Below are positions 40,788 through 49,577 of a DNA stretch of 64,000 bases, in pieces. This DNA comes from Sandaracinaceae bacterium (GTDB lineage Bacteria; Myxococcota_A; Polyangia; Polyangiales; Houyiibacteriaceae). The stretch is taken from the NCBI GenBank assembly GCA_016706685.1, contig JADJJE010000004.1, positions 124,001 to 188,000 of the forward strand. The letters run 5' to 3'. The translations under genes were made by a program, and so were the position numbers. Numbering within the stretch: the first letter of the stretch is position 1; each line of letters starts with the position of its first letter. The notes under the pieces are model-generated. The model had not been told where the DNA came from. It saw only the letters and a list, made by a program, of their open reading frames with translations, and made no database searches.

Positions 40788-42233
40788 TCAGCTCCGCCCG
40801 TGGACGGGCAGGTACAGGTCGAAGCGCGTGCCGTGCGGCGTGACTGGGTGCGCCTCGAGCCAGCCGCCGAGGTCTTGGGCGATGCTGCGCGCGATGGGCA
40901 GGCCGAGGCCCGTGCCCTCGCCGATGGGCTTGGTGGTGAAGAACGGCTCGAACACCAGGTCCTGCTTGCCCTCGGGCAGGCCGGGACCGTGGTCCTCCAC
41001 GGAGAAGCGCACGAAGGGGCCGGCCGCTGCGAGGGCCGACGCGGGCGGCTCGACGCCGGGCGGGAGGTCCACGCGTAGCACCACCTCGGTGCCGCTCGGC
41101 GAGGCGTGAATGGCGTTGACGCACAGGTTGGTCAGCGCCTGCAGGGCCAGCTGCGGGACCGTTCGCACGGTCAGCCCCGGCGTATCGCTCGCGTCGGTCA
41201 CGAACTTCACCGAGCCGGCGCGGGCCAGCGTGACCAGCAGCTCGCGCGCGCGGCGCAGCAGCTCCTCTGTGGTGACCTCGCTCTGGGCCACGTCGGCACG
41301 GTGCGCAAAGTCCAAGAGCGACCGGATGGCGGCCGTGATGCGCTCGGTCTGCTCGTTGGCGATGCGCACGTCGCGCAGCGCGGCGTCCCCCGTGGCCCGG
41401 CCTGCCAGCACCCGGTCGAGCCGGCTGCCAATGACGTTGAGGGGCGTCCCCACGTCATGCGCCACGCGCGCCATGAGCATGCCCATCGTGGCTAGCCGGT
41501 CGGCGTTGCGCAGCTGCTCCTGGAGCTGGCCCGCGCGCGCGGCTTCCTCCACCTCGCGGCGCCGACTGGCTCCCAGGAGCTCCACCATGCGGTTCATCTC
41601 GTTGGCCAGGTCCACCAGCTCGTCGCGCCCTTGCAGCGTCACGCGACCCGGCTCTTGGCCTGCGCCCACCTGCCGCGCCAGCGTCACCAGCGCTCCCACC
41701 GGCTGACCCACGATGCGCCAGCCCACCCACGTGGCCAGCCCAAAGGAACACACGCCGATCAACAACAGCACCACCGCCAGGTCTTCGAGCGTGTTGCGCG
41801 CGAGCACGCGCTCCTCGTCGAGGCTGACCGTGAGCTTCAACGCCAGCGGTGCGCCGTCCTCGAGCGTGAGCGGCAGGTAGCTCACCAGGCTCTCGGGAGC
41901 GTCGCGGCTCGGGAGGTACTCGTACTCACTCAGCTCGCTGGCGGGGTGCGGTTCGGCAGGACGTTCGGCGATGTGGATGCGCACCAAGCGCTCGCTGCGG
42001 TTGGCGACGTCCACCACCTGTTGTGCGGCTACGCGGCCGCCACGCGCATAGGCTTGTTCGACCGCCGGGCGGAGGACGCTGCCGACTAGCAGCTCGTCGC
42101 GGCGAAGGTCTGCCTCCACCCAGGCGAGCGCATGCTTCATGCGGTGGTAGCCGTAGCCGGACAGCACGAGCAACGTCCAGGCTGTCAGCACGAGCGTGAG
42201 TTTCAGCGCCAAGCGCACAGGCGACGCTGCCAC
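40788..42233 (-). CDS. Membrane histidine kinase beside dab operon
   Basis: A 481-residue sensor kinase. TM1 (about 8-29) and TM2 (about 152-172) enclose a periplasmic domain of roughly 120 residues, followed by HAMP (about 173-223), HisKA with H259 (RVAHDVGTPLNVI) and HATPase_c (N-box NLCVNAIHA, G1 DHGPGLP, G2 GEGTGLGLPIA). GTG 42233 is preferred: GGAG lies nine bases upstream and TM1 follows at once. In-frame GTG 42302 or TTG 42338 would place the operator palindromes inside the gene. It diverges from dabA, with palindromes and a sigma-54 promoter between them. It probably phosphorylates the NtrC-type regulator at 49578, also on the minus strand. The signal sensed is unknown. Confidence 0.8.
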   Translation of the reverse strand: MAASPVRLALKLTLVLTAWTLLVLSGYGYHRMKHALAWVEADLRRDELLVGSVLRPAVEQAYARGGRVAAQQVVDVANRSERLVRIHIAERPAEPHPASELSEYEYLPSRDAPESLVSYLPLTLEDGAPLALKLTVSLDEERVLARNTLEDLAVVLLLIGVCSFGLATWVGWRIVGQPVGALVTLARQVGAGQEPGRVTLQGRDELVDLANEMNRMVELLGASRRREVEEAARAGQLQEQLRNADRLATMGMLMARVAHDVGTPLNVIGSRLDRVLAGRATGDAALRDVRIANEQTERITAAIRSLLDFAHRADVAQSEVTTEELLRRARELLVTLARAGSVKFVTDASDTPGLTVRTVPQLALQALTNLCVNAIHASPSGTEVVLRVDLPPGVEPPASALAAAGPFVRFSVEDHGPGLPEGKQDLVFEPFFTTKPIGEGTGLGLPIARSIAQDLGGWLEAHPVTPHGTRFDLYLPVHGRS

Positions 42234-42246
42234 GCAGGGTTGCTCC

Positions 42247-42291
42247 GGGTCAACGTGACTCGCGCTAGGAGAGGTTGGGTCAGAGTGACCC
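42247..42291 (+). promoter_or_regulatory. Two palindromic activator sites upstream of dabA
   Basis: Site 1 (42247-42261) reads GGGTCA-ACG-TGACTC, one base off a perfect palindrome. Site 2 (42277-42291) reads GGGTCA-GAG-TGACCC and is perfect. Their centres are 30 bp apart, close to three helical turns. They lie about 61-91 bp upstream of the -24 element, the normal place for enhancer sites of sigma-54 activators, and site 1 starts 14 bp before the kinase start codon. Binding by the NtrC-type regulator at 49578 is inferred. Confidence 0.7.
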
Positions 42292-42343
42292 GGACGCGGC
42301 ACCAGGGCGCCCGCGATGCCATGAATTTGGGCACTCAATAGAT

Positions 42344-42359
42344 TGGCCCGTCACTTGCT
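42344..42359 (+). promoter_or_regulatory. Sigma-54 (-24/-12) promoter of dab operon
   Basis: The sequence TGGCCCG-TCAC-TTGCT differs from the consensus TGGCACG-N4-TTGCW at one position. The invariant GG (42345-42346) and GC (42357-42358) are 12 bp apart as required. The predicted start is near 42370, leaving a leader of about 67 bases before dabA ATG 42437. An NtrC-type sigma-54 activator gene is in the same locus. Confidence 0.75.
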
Positions 42360-42436
42360 TGGGCGTCCCGCAGCACCATGGCCGCCTACCTTCGCAAGAC
42401 CGCCTCCTCCCGCCCGACCGCGGTCGAGTCAACGAC

Positions 42437-45199
42437 ATGAGCCGGTTCGACCTCGACGCTGCGCTGGACCACGCCCGGTACTACCTGCCGCCGCAGAAGC
42501 CGTTGGAGCGCTTCGTTCACTTCAACGTGCTCCAGGCGTTCCAATCTCACCGCTTCCATGACGCGCTCGCGCTTGCCGCTGAGCTGTACGGATCTCATTC
42601 CTACATGCCCGAGGCTGAGTACCGCGCCTGCTTGAGCACCGGCCGCATCACGCTCGACGACCTGGACCATGTTCTCTCCCATGCGGTGGCCGACGAGCTC
42701 GTCGTGCCTGGTGTCTCGCGGCGACGCCTGGCAGAGCTGGCGTTGCGCTTCGGGCCCGACATCGTCGATCAGCCGTCGGTCGAGTTCGAACTCAGCGAGG
42801 GTGGCGCGCTCGACCGTCTGCGGGAGGGTCTGCCTCATGAGATTCGCTCACGGTTGCTGGCCGGAAGGCCCGAGCGGGAGCAGGTGCGTGCGTTGTTCAC
42901 CGCGACGGGCACTGCTTTTCGGACCGCGCGTGCTGCGCTTCAGCTGACCGTCGAGCCCGATCGGCACGGGACACTGCGCCAGCGGCGCTCTGCTGCCGAG
43001 GAACTGCGTCGCGCGAAGCTCATCCGTTGGTCCGCCGCGTTCCTCGACTGCGGCATGGCGGACTTGACGCAGCCGCGGCGTGATCGTGGGTTCTTCGACG
43101 CCTTCCGCGCAGCGTCTCTTTCCTTTCGTGAGTCCAAGGCCGACCTGTTGAGCGTCGCGGGTCACGTCGCGGCCGAGGCACCGAGTGAAGACGCTCACGC
43201 ATGCGTCGTCCGGTGCATGGACGTGCTCGGCGTCCCGGAGGAGGAGCGCGCGCACTACACCCGCGCCACCCTCCTGGAGCTGCCCGGTTGGGCCGGAATG
43301 TTCGCGCGGGCAGAGGGCCGTCCAGACGAGCTTCCGATGAGCAGCCCACCGCCTGCTCGGCTGCTCGATTTTCTCGCTGTCTCCTTGCTGCTCAAGGTCG
43401 CCGCGCGACGCACAGAAGAGCCCCCCGCGCTCCAGTCGAGCCCTGTGATCACGCTCCCCGACGCCGTCGTCGTCTTCCGCCTCTTTCGTCTCTTTCAGCT
43501 GCTGGGCGTCGACGCCCAGGGCGTGGCGGCGTTCACGGTCGCCCAGATCGTGGATCTCTGGGACGCGTGGGATGGGATTCCGGAGGTGTCGCGACTGCAA
43601 TGGTTTCACCTCGCCTATGAGCGGCACTACCAGGAGCAGGTCCTCAACGAGGTAGAGGACCACCTCGCCTCGCTCGAGGGTGGCTCGGGGACAGTGAACC
43701 GTACGGATCGCTCACGTGCTCTTGCCCAGGTCGTGTGCTGCATCGACGACCGCGAGGAATCGCTTCGCCGGCACCTCGAGGCGGTCGACGCCGATGTGGA
43801 GACCTACGCTGCGGCTGGCTTTTTCGGGGTGGCCATGGCCTACCAAGGGCTCGGACAGCGCGAGGCGTTTCCGCTCTGCCCCCCTGTGGTCACGCCGCGT
43901 CACAAGGTCCGTGAGGGACTCGCCGCTGGCGGTCGTGGATCGCGTGGCCTCGCTAGCGTCCGTGTGCCGAGCCTCGGCCGGGCCAAGTCCTCGCACACGC
44001 TCGTGCGGGGCGCTCTGGTCGCACTGGCGGGCGCGGCGGCGCTCGCGCCGATGTCCGCTGGGGTCCTGGCGCCCCGCTGGCGTGCGCGTTGGTCGCCCAC
44101 TCGTGGGCCGCGTGAGGTGACGCGCCTGGCGCTGCTGCGAACCAGCGACGAGCAAGAGGACGGACTCGCTCTGGGCTTCAGCCACGAGGAGATGGCGGAC
44201 ATCGTGCGAGGGCTGTTGGCACCGATGGGCATCGTCCCGAGGCTGGCGAAGCTGGTGCTCATCCTGGGCCACAGCTCGCACTCCGAGAACAATCCCCAGG
44301 CAGCAGCCTACAACTGCGGCGCGTGCGCCGGAGGACATGGCGGACCCAACGCGAGGGCGTTCGCCCAGATGGCCAATGCGCCGGAGGTACGTGTACTGCT
44401 GCTCGAGCAGCATGGTGTGCGCATCCCCGATGACACTTGGTTCGTGGGAGGAAACCACGACACCGCCGATGAGGAGATCGTGCTCTCCGATCTCGATCTA
44501 CTGCCAGAGACGCACCGGGAACCGCTCGCCCGGCTGGTGGCTTCGCTCGATCAAGCACGCATTCGTGACGCCGAAGAGCGGTGTCGCACGTTCGCGACTG
44601 GCGTTGGGAAGAAGGGGATCGCCGCCCTTCGACACGTGCAGGCTCGGGCAGAGGATCTGGCACAGCCGCGCCCCGAATTGGGGCACGCGCGCAGCGCCGT
44701 CTGCGTCGTGGGGCGTCGTAGCTGGACGCGAGGGCTCGACCTCGACCGCCGCGCGTTCCTGGTGTCCTACGATCCGAGTGCGGAGGAAGGTGACCTCCTG
44801 CTGCGACTGCTGTCCGCCGTGATCCCGGTGTGCTCGGACATCAGCTTCGACTACTACTTCTCCTTCGTCGATCCACAGCGCTATGGTGCCGGCAGTAAGC
44901 TGCCCCACAACTTGACGGGAATGCTGGGGGTGATGGACGGCCACGCGAGCGATCTCCGCACGGGCCTTCCGTGGCAGGCGGTGGAGGCACACGAGCCCAT
45001 GCGGCTGCTCTTCCTCGTGGAGACCACACCGGCAGCCATGATGGCGACCATGGACCGCAACCCTGCCATCGCACAGGTCGTCCAGAACGAGTGGGTGCAT
45101 TTGGCCCTCGTGCACCCTACGGAGCGCACGATCCATGTCTTCCGCCATGGTCGCTTCGAGCGTCGCGCGCCTGCTCTGGCCAGGGCGGTGGCATCATGA
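42437..45199 (+). CDS. dabA: DabA, inorganic-carbon uptake catalytic subunit (DUF2309)
   Basis: A 920-residue DUF2309 protein. DabA is the cytoplasmic, beta-carbonic-anhydrase-like subunit of the DAB complex, which is thought to hydrate CO2 to bicarbonate one-way, driven by cation flow through DabB. The zinc site is intact: C435 and D437 (VVCCIDDREES), H612 (ILGHSSHSENNP) and C627 (AAAYNCGACAGGHGG). The 15-residue spacing of the last pair is as in characterised DabA. ATG 42437 follows a sigma-54 promoter; the upstream open frame has no conserved content. The stop overlaps the dabB start (ATGA). It is the first of four genes. Typical of autotrophs, but also found in heterotrophs that need bicarbonate for biosynthesis. 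Confidence 0.92.
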   Translation: MSRFDLDAALDHARYYLPPQKPLERFVHFNVLQAFQSHRFHDALALAAELYGSHSYMPEAEYRACLSTGRITLDDLDHVLSHAVADELVVPGVSRRRLAELALRFGPDIVDQPSVEFELSEGGALDRLREGLPHEIRSRLLAGRPEREQVRALFTATGTAFRTARAALQLTVEPDRHGTLRQRRSAAEELRRAKLIRWSAAFLDCGMADLTQPRRDRGFFDAFRAASLSFRESKADLLSVAGHVAAEAPSEDAHACVVRCMDVLGVPEEERAHYTRATLLELPGWAGMFARAEGRPDELPMSSPPPARLLDFLAVSLLLKVAARRTEEPPALQSSPVITLPDAVVVFRLFRLFQLLGVDAQGVAAFTVAQIVDLWDAWDGIPEVSRLQWFHLAYERHYQEQVLNEVEDHLASLEGGSGTVNRTDRSRALAQVVCCIDDREESLRRHLEAVDADVETYAAAGFFGVAMAYQGLGQREAFPLCPPVVTPRHKVREGLAAGGRGSRGLASVRVPSLGRAKSSHTLVRGALVALAGAAALAPMSAGVLAPRWRARWSPTRGPREVTRLALLRTSDEQEDGLALGFSHEEMADIVRGLLAPMGIVPRLAKLVLILGHSSHSENNPQAAAYNCGACAGGHGGPNARAFAQMANAPEVRVLLLEQHGVRIPDDTWFVGGNHDTADEEIVLSDLDLLPETHREPLARLVASLDQARIRDAEERCRTFATGVGKKGIAALRHVQARAEDLAQPRPELGHARSAVCVVGRRSWTRGLDLDRRAFLVSYDPSAEEGDLLLRLLSAVIPVCSDISFDYYFSFVDPQRYGAGSKLPHNLTGMLGVMDGHASDLRTGLPWQAVEAHEPMRLLFLVETTPAAMMATMDRNPAIAQVVQNEWVHLALVHPTERTIHVFRHGRFERRAPALARAVAS

Positions 45200-46575
45200 A
45201 CTTCACCCCCACCATGGTGTTCGGCGTTGCCGTGCTCGCCATCCCAGCGGCGGCGTTCGTACTTCTCGCGGCGCTCACGGCCCTGCCTGGCCGCCGCGAG
45301 GAGCGTACTGTCGTGCGCCTCGCCACCGGCGCGCTGTGGCTCTCGCTCCTCGCGAGCGTCGCCACCGTGGTGAGCGCGTGGGAACCGCTGACCCATGGGG
45401 GCCTCAGTGTCCCGCTCGGTGCCTGGTTCTCGGTGCCCGGGTACTCGCTCCAGTCGGTGCTCCTGCTGGACCTGCCGGGCGCTGTGTTCATGATGCTGAC
45501 CACATCGCTGATCATCCTCGTGTCGGTCTACTCGGGGCGTTACCTCCATCGTGAACCAGGCTTCGCGCGCTTCTTTCTGCTGCTGCTGCTCTTCGCGGTG
45601 GGCATGCTCGCCATCGCCGCCGGCGGCAGCCTCGATATCGTGTTCGGGGGCTGGGAGCTGGTGGGCCTCTCCTCGGCATTGCTCATCGCTTTCTTCCATC
45701 GCCGAGAGGCGCCTGTGCGGCACGGGCTGCGCGCCTTCGCGGTGTACCGTGCTTGCGACGTCGGGTTCCTTGCCGGGGTCGTGCTCTTCCACGAGTTGGT
45801 GCACACCAGCGTCTTTGCCGAGGCGTTCCCGCAGCTCTCGGTCGAGCGGTCACCGCTCGCCGTGAACGGCATCGCGTTGTTGTTCGTGGTGGCCGCCATG
45901 GGCAAGTCCGCCATGTTGCCGTTCACGGGTTGGCTCCCACGCGCCATGGAGGGGCCCACACCGTCGAGCGCCATCTTCTACGGTGCGCTCTCGATCCACG
46001 CTGGGCCCTTCCTGCTGCTGCGCCTCGCGCCGCTGTTGGAGGCGGCCCCCGTCGCCCGTGCGGTCATCGTAGGGACAGGAGCGATCACGGCGCTGCACGC
46101 CACCACGGTGGGCCGCGCCCAGAACGACATCAAGAGCAAGCTCGCCTATGCGAGCGTGGCTCAAGTCAGCCTGATCTGGGTGGAGCTCGGTCTTGGGCTG
46201 CACACGCTCGCGCTCGTTCACATCGTGGGCCACGCCACCCTACGGACGTGGGAGCTGCTGCGTGCGCCCTCCTACCTGCGGGACTGGCGCCTACGGCAGG
46301 AGGTGCAGCGGCAGCACACGTACGCGGGCGTTGGGCCAGCCCGCAGCAGGTTCCCTCTGGCCGTTCGCGACGCGCTGTATCGCGTCACGCTGGAGCGCTG
46401 GTACCTGGACGAGCTGGCGACGGCTGTGGTCAGCCGCGTGGCATCGGCGCTGCGCGCGCTGGATCACCTCGACCGCAAGGCGTCGACGCTGCTGGACGGA
46501 CCCTCCATCGACCGCGCGTCCGCCGAGCAAGCTCGGGTCGTGGGAGACGAGGAGGTGAACCGTGGCGTTTCTTGA
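45196..46575 (+). CDS. dabB: DabB, cation-translocating membrane subunit
   Basis: A 459-residue membrane protein of the proton-conducting-transporter family (NuoL/MrpA-like), with about 12 helices. Core motifs are VFGGWELVGLSSALLIAFFHRR, AAMGKSAMLPFTGWLPRAMEGPTPSSAIFYGAL and IKSKLAYASVAQVSLI, holding the Glu and Lys residues of the proton path. It has a short polar C-terminus instead of the long lateral helix of NuoL, as DabB does. It forms a complex with DabA and should couple proton (or sodium) influx to CO2 hydration. Its ATG overlaps the dabA stop by four bases, supporting stoichiometric co-translation. Confidence 0.9.
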   Translation: MNFTPTMVFGVAVLAIPAAAFVLLAALTALPGRREERTVVRLATGALWLSLLASVATVVSAWEPLTHGGLSVPLGAWFSVPGYSLQSVLLLDLPGAVFMMLTTSLIILVSVYSGRYLHREPGFARFFLLLLLFAVGMLAIAAGGSLDIVFGGWELVGLSSALLIAFFHRREAPVRHGLRAFAVYRACDVGFLAGVVLFHELVHTSVFAEAFPQLSVERSPLAVNGIALLFVVAAMGKSAMLPFTGWLPRAMEGPTPSSAIFYGALSIHAGPFLLLRLAPLLEAAPVARAVIVGTGAITALHATTVGRAQNDIKSKLAYASVAQVSLIWVELGLGLHTLALVHIVGHATLRTWELLRAPSYLRDWRLRQEVQRQHTYAGVGPARSRFPLAVRDALYRVTLERWYLDELATAVVSRVASALRALDHLDRKASTLLDGPSIDRASAEQARVVGDEEVNRGVS

Positions 46576-47995
46576 ACAGGTGCTGCTCATGGTCGCTCTG
46601 GGTCTGCCCATCGCCGCCGCCGTGGGCTTCTGGTGTTGGCCCAGGTTCGCCACCCACCGGCCCTTCGTGCTTGCGTCGCCCATCCTCACAGCGCTGACCT
46701 TCACCTGGCTGCTCGTGCAGGGTGACGAGGTCGGACTCGACGCGGCGCACACGGGGCTGGCCCTCGATGCGGTCGCACGCCCCCTGCTACTGGCGACCTC
46801 GGGCGCGGTGCTGGCTGTCCTCGCGGCCCTGCCGGAACGCGACCTCACACGGCACCATGTGGGCGCGGTGCTCACCGCGTACGCGGGCGCATGCTGGATG
46901 CTGCTCAGTCACGGCGTCTTGTCCTTGATGATTGGCTACGTGCTGGCCGGCTTGCCCTTGCTGCTCTTCTCCGAGTTCCGGACACGGCGCCTCGCGCGCT
47001 ACTCGCAGCTGCTCAGCGTGCTCTTGGTGGGTGCCGGGCTAGCGGTGCTCTCTGAAGCGGCAGGGACCACGGTGCTCGGGTCCCTCCCGTCGGTGGTCGT
47101 CCAGCACCCGTGGGCGCTCGGGATGGTGGTCCTCGGTCTGGCGCTTCGTTTGGGGGTGTTTCCATTCCACACGTGGCTGGTGGGCCTCTTCGAACACGCG
47201 CCCTTCGGGCCGCTGATCGTCACCGTTGTGCCCATGCCGGCGCTGATTGTCGTCGAGCGCGTGATCGCCCCGAGCCTGGCCGCCACGTTCGGGGAGGTTC
47301 CGGGGCCATCGGCCACCTTGCTCGTCTTCTCGTCCGCGCTTGCGGCCGGGATGGTCCTGGTGCAGACCCGCCTTCGCCGCGCACTCGGTTGGTTCGTCGT
47401 GAGTCTGCATTCGTCCATCTTCCTCGCTGTCCTCGATCCCAACCCCGTCGGGCACATGGGTGGGCTCGCGATGTGGGCCGCCAGCACGCTCGCGCTCACC
47501 GGCTTCAGCGTGGTGGTGTGGGGGCTGCTGACACGGCGGGGCGACATCGACCTGACCCAGCACTCCGGCCTTCACGACGCCATGCCCACTCTGGGCGCCG
47601 GCTTCTTGCTGTTCGGACTCGCTTGCGTCGGCCTGCCCGGCACCATCGACTTCATCAGCGAGGACCTGACGCTCCACGGCTCCATCGCGCACCACCCGCT
47701 GCTGCTGCTCGGCTTCCTGGGCGGAGTCTCGTTGTTGGGGTACGCGGTGCTGTTCCTCGCGTTCCGCATCTTCCTCGGGCCGCGGCCTCGCGCGCTGCGG
47801 TCCATTCGTGTGCCCGACGCCCTGCCACGGGAGAAGTGGGTGCTGGTGGCCGTTGCGGTGCTGCTCCTCGCTGGCGGCCTCATGCCACAGAGCGTCGCGC
47901 ATCAACTGCGCGAGCAGGCGGCGTCCCGTGACGGAGGCGAACCGGCCGAGTCTGACCCCATTTCTACCCCAGCGGGTGCCCATCCCACCCGCTGA
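46562..47995 (+). CDS. Second proton-antiporter-like subunit of dab operon
   Basis: A 477-residue membrane protein, also proton-conducting-transporter-like but closer to NuoM/NuoN in layout. Motifs include GVFPFHTWLVGLFEHAPFGP and GLHDAMPTLGAGFLLFGLACVGLPGTIDFISEDLTLHG, which corresponds to the NuoM segment ending GLPGTxxFxxE. It starts at GTG 46562, overlapping the dabB gene by 14 bases. Minimal DAB systems need only DabA and DabB, so this subunit is extra: it could add a second cation channel, stabilise the complex or replace part of DabB. Role inferred from context only. Confidence 0.75.
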   Translation: MAFLEQVLLMVALGLPIAAAVGFWCWPRFATHRPFVLASPILTALTFTWLLVQGDEVGLDAAHTGLALDAVARPLLLATSGAVLAVLAALPERDLTRHHVGAVLTAYAGACWMLLSHGVLSLMIGYVLAGLPLLLFSEFRTRRLARYSQLLSVLLVGAGLAVLSEAAGTTVLGSLPSVVVQHPWALGMVVLGLALRLGVFPFHTWLVGLFEHAPFGPLIVTVVPMPALIVVERVIAPSLAATFGEVPGPSATLLVFSSALAAGMVLVQTRLRRALGWFVVSLHSSIFLAVLDPNPVGHMGGLAMWAASTLALTGFSVVVWGLLTRRGDIDLTQHSGLHDAMPTLGAGFLLFGLACVGLPGTIDFISEDLTLHGSIAHHPLLLLGFLGGVSLLGYAVLFLAFRIFLGPRPRALRSIRVPDALPREKWVLVAVAVLLLAGGLMPQSVAHQLREQAASRDGGEPAESDPISTPAGAHPTR

Positions 47996-48032
47996 CTTTC
48001 GCCGCGGTGAACCTTCATCCGCTGGGAGCCCC

Positions 48033-49505
48033 ATGACCACGTCCGGGATATTTTCTTACGCCAAGACAGACACCATGGCGGGTGTCGTCGTGTTCCTCGT
48101 CGCGCTGCCCCTCTGCCTCGGCATCGCCATCGCGTGCGGGGTGCCGCCGGTCTCCGGCCTCATCGCCGGAATCATTGGCGGTGCTGTGGTCCCGCTCATC
48201 AGCCGCAGCCATGTCTCGGTCAGCGGCCCCGCCGCAGGCCTCACCTCCATCGTCTTGGTGGAGGTCGGCCGCATCGGCCTCGGCGCCTTTCTCACCGCCA
48301 CCGCGCTTGCTGGCGTCTTTCAGGTCATCCTCGGAGCGCTGCGCGCCGGGCGGTTCTCCACGCTGGTCCCGTCGGCCGTGGTCAAAGGCATGCTCGCCGC
48401 CATCGGTGCGACCATCATCCTGAAGCAGCTGCCGGTCGGGGCAGGCGTCGAGGCGCTCGCTGACATCCCCGCTGGTTTCCACCCTGGCTCGCTGTTGATC
48501 ACCGTGGTCAGCCTCGTGATCCTCTTCGGTTGGGAGCGGACCCCGCTCGCCCGGGTGAAGTGGCTCCCTTCAGCGCTCATCGTCGTCCTCCTCGGCGCCG
48601 TGCTGGGCGTGGCGTTCGAGGGCATCCCTGCGCTGGCCATGACCAGTGCCCAGCTAGTCTCGGTTCCCACCGAGGGAGCGGGCGCACTCATCGCGGCGTT
48701 GCCGCGCCCTGACCTGGCAGCCCTCGGCGCGTCAGCCACCTGGGTCGCTGCGGTCACCGTCGCGGTCGTCGCGAGCATCGAGACCCTGCTGTCCATTCAG
48801 GCTGTGGACCGCATCGACACGCTGCGCCGGAAGAGCCCGCCCGACCGCGAGCTGCTCGCCCAGGGCGTCGCCAACGTCGCGTCCGGCCTCGCCGGTGGGT
48901 TGCCGGTCACGGCGGTCATCGTTCGAAGCGGCGCCAACGTGGCGGCGGGCGGACGTGAGCGCTGGTCATCCATCTTCCATGCGGTGCTCCTGATGGTCGC
49001 CGTGCTCGCGCTCGGACCGCTGCTCAACCGCATTCCGCTAGCGTGCCTCGCGGCAGTGTTGATCAAGGTCGGCTTCGGGCTCTGCAACCCGCGCTTGTTC
49101 CGTGCGCAGTACCGGCTCGGCATCGACCAGCTGCTTCCATTTGGGGTAACCATCGCTGCGATCCTGGCCACCGATCTGCTGGAAGGTGTGATCATCGGGA
49201 TCATCGCCGGCGTGATCTTCGTCCTTCGCCAGAACGCGCGCGACGTCGTGCGAATGGAGCAGGTCGACGGAACATGGAATCTCACCTTTCATCGTGATGG
49301 AACCTTCGTCGCAAAGCCGGCCATCCAGAGTGCCATCGACCAGATCGGCGACGGAGACAGGGTGCGCATCGACTGCACCGGTGAGTACATCGACCCTGAT
49401 GTGAAGGAGCTGCTCGCCGCGTTTCAGGTCGAAGCGGCTTCACGGAGCATCGTCGTCGAGGTGATCGGCGTCGACCTCACTCAAGTGAGTGCGAGCGCCC
49501 ATTGA
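48033..49505 (+). CDS. SulP-family anion (bicarbonate?) permease
   Basis: A 490-residue SulP (SLC26-like) transporter: about 12-14 membrane segments followed by a shortened STAS-like domain (about 405-490). Family signatures are GVVVFLVALPLCLGIAIACGVPPVSGLIAGIIGG, VSVSGPAAGLTSIVLVE and NVASGLAGGLPVTAVIVRSGANVAAGGRERWSS. Members carry sulfate, or bicarbonate as in cyanobacterial BicA. Its place 37 bases after a DAB operon gene suggests bicarbonate, but the substrate cannot be read from sequence. ATG 48033 has GGGAG six bases upstream. The STAS-like part lacks an obvious phosphorylatable serine motif. Confidence 0.85.
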   Translation: MTTSGIFSYAKTDTMAGVVVFLVALPLCLGIAIACGVPPVSGLIAGIIGGAVVPLISRSHVSVSGPAAGLTSIVLVEVGRIGLGAFLTATALAGVFQVILGALRAGRFSTLVPSAVVKGMLAAIGATIILKQLPVGAGVEALADIPAGFHPGSLLITVVSLVILFGWERTPLARVKWLPSALIVVLLGAVLGVAFEGIPALAMTSAQLVSVPTEGAGALIAALPRPDLAALGASATWVAAVTVAVVASIETLLSIQAVDRIDTLRRKSPPDRELLAQGVANVASGLAGGLPVTAVIVRSGANVAAGGRERWSSIFHAVLLMVAVLALGPLLNRIPLACLAAVLIKVGFGLCNPRLFRAQYRLGIDQLLPFGVTIAAILATDLLEGVIIGIIAGVIFVLRQNARDVVRMEQVDGTWNLTFHRDGTFVAKPAIQSAIDQIGDGDRVRIDCTGEYIDPDVKELLAAFQVEAASRSIVVEVIGVDLTQVSASAH

Positions 49506-49519
49506 TGTAGGCGTGCGCG

Positions 49520-49570
49520 CCCGCCGTGGCGAGTCGATGCCATCCCCGGAGAGGGGTGGCAGGAGGCGGG
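49520..49570. terminator. Nested hairpin between dab operon and activator gene
   Basis: An outer stem CCCGCC (49520-49525) with GGCGGG (49565-49570) encloses an inner stem GCCATCCCC (49539-49547) with GGGGTGGC (49553-49560), one bulged T. It occupies most of the 72-base gap between the convergent SulP and regulator genes. There is no long T run, so it is a likely but not certain bidirectional terminator. Confidence 0.5.
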
Positions 49571-49577
49571 TAGAGCC

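Noticed and set aside
42234..42338. Longer histidine kinase starting at TTG 42338 or GTG 42302
   Set aside because: Would place both operator palindromes, or one of them, in the gene; GTG 42233 has a GGAG site at normal spacing. Not fully excluded.
42275..42436. Longer DabA N-terminus using the open frame from 42275
   Set aside because: It would include the palindrome and sigma-54 promoter in coding sequence and has no conserved content; ATG 42437 fits the family.
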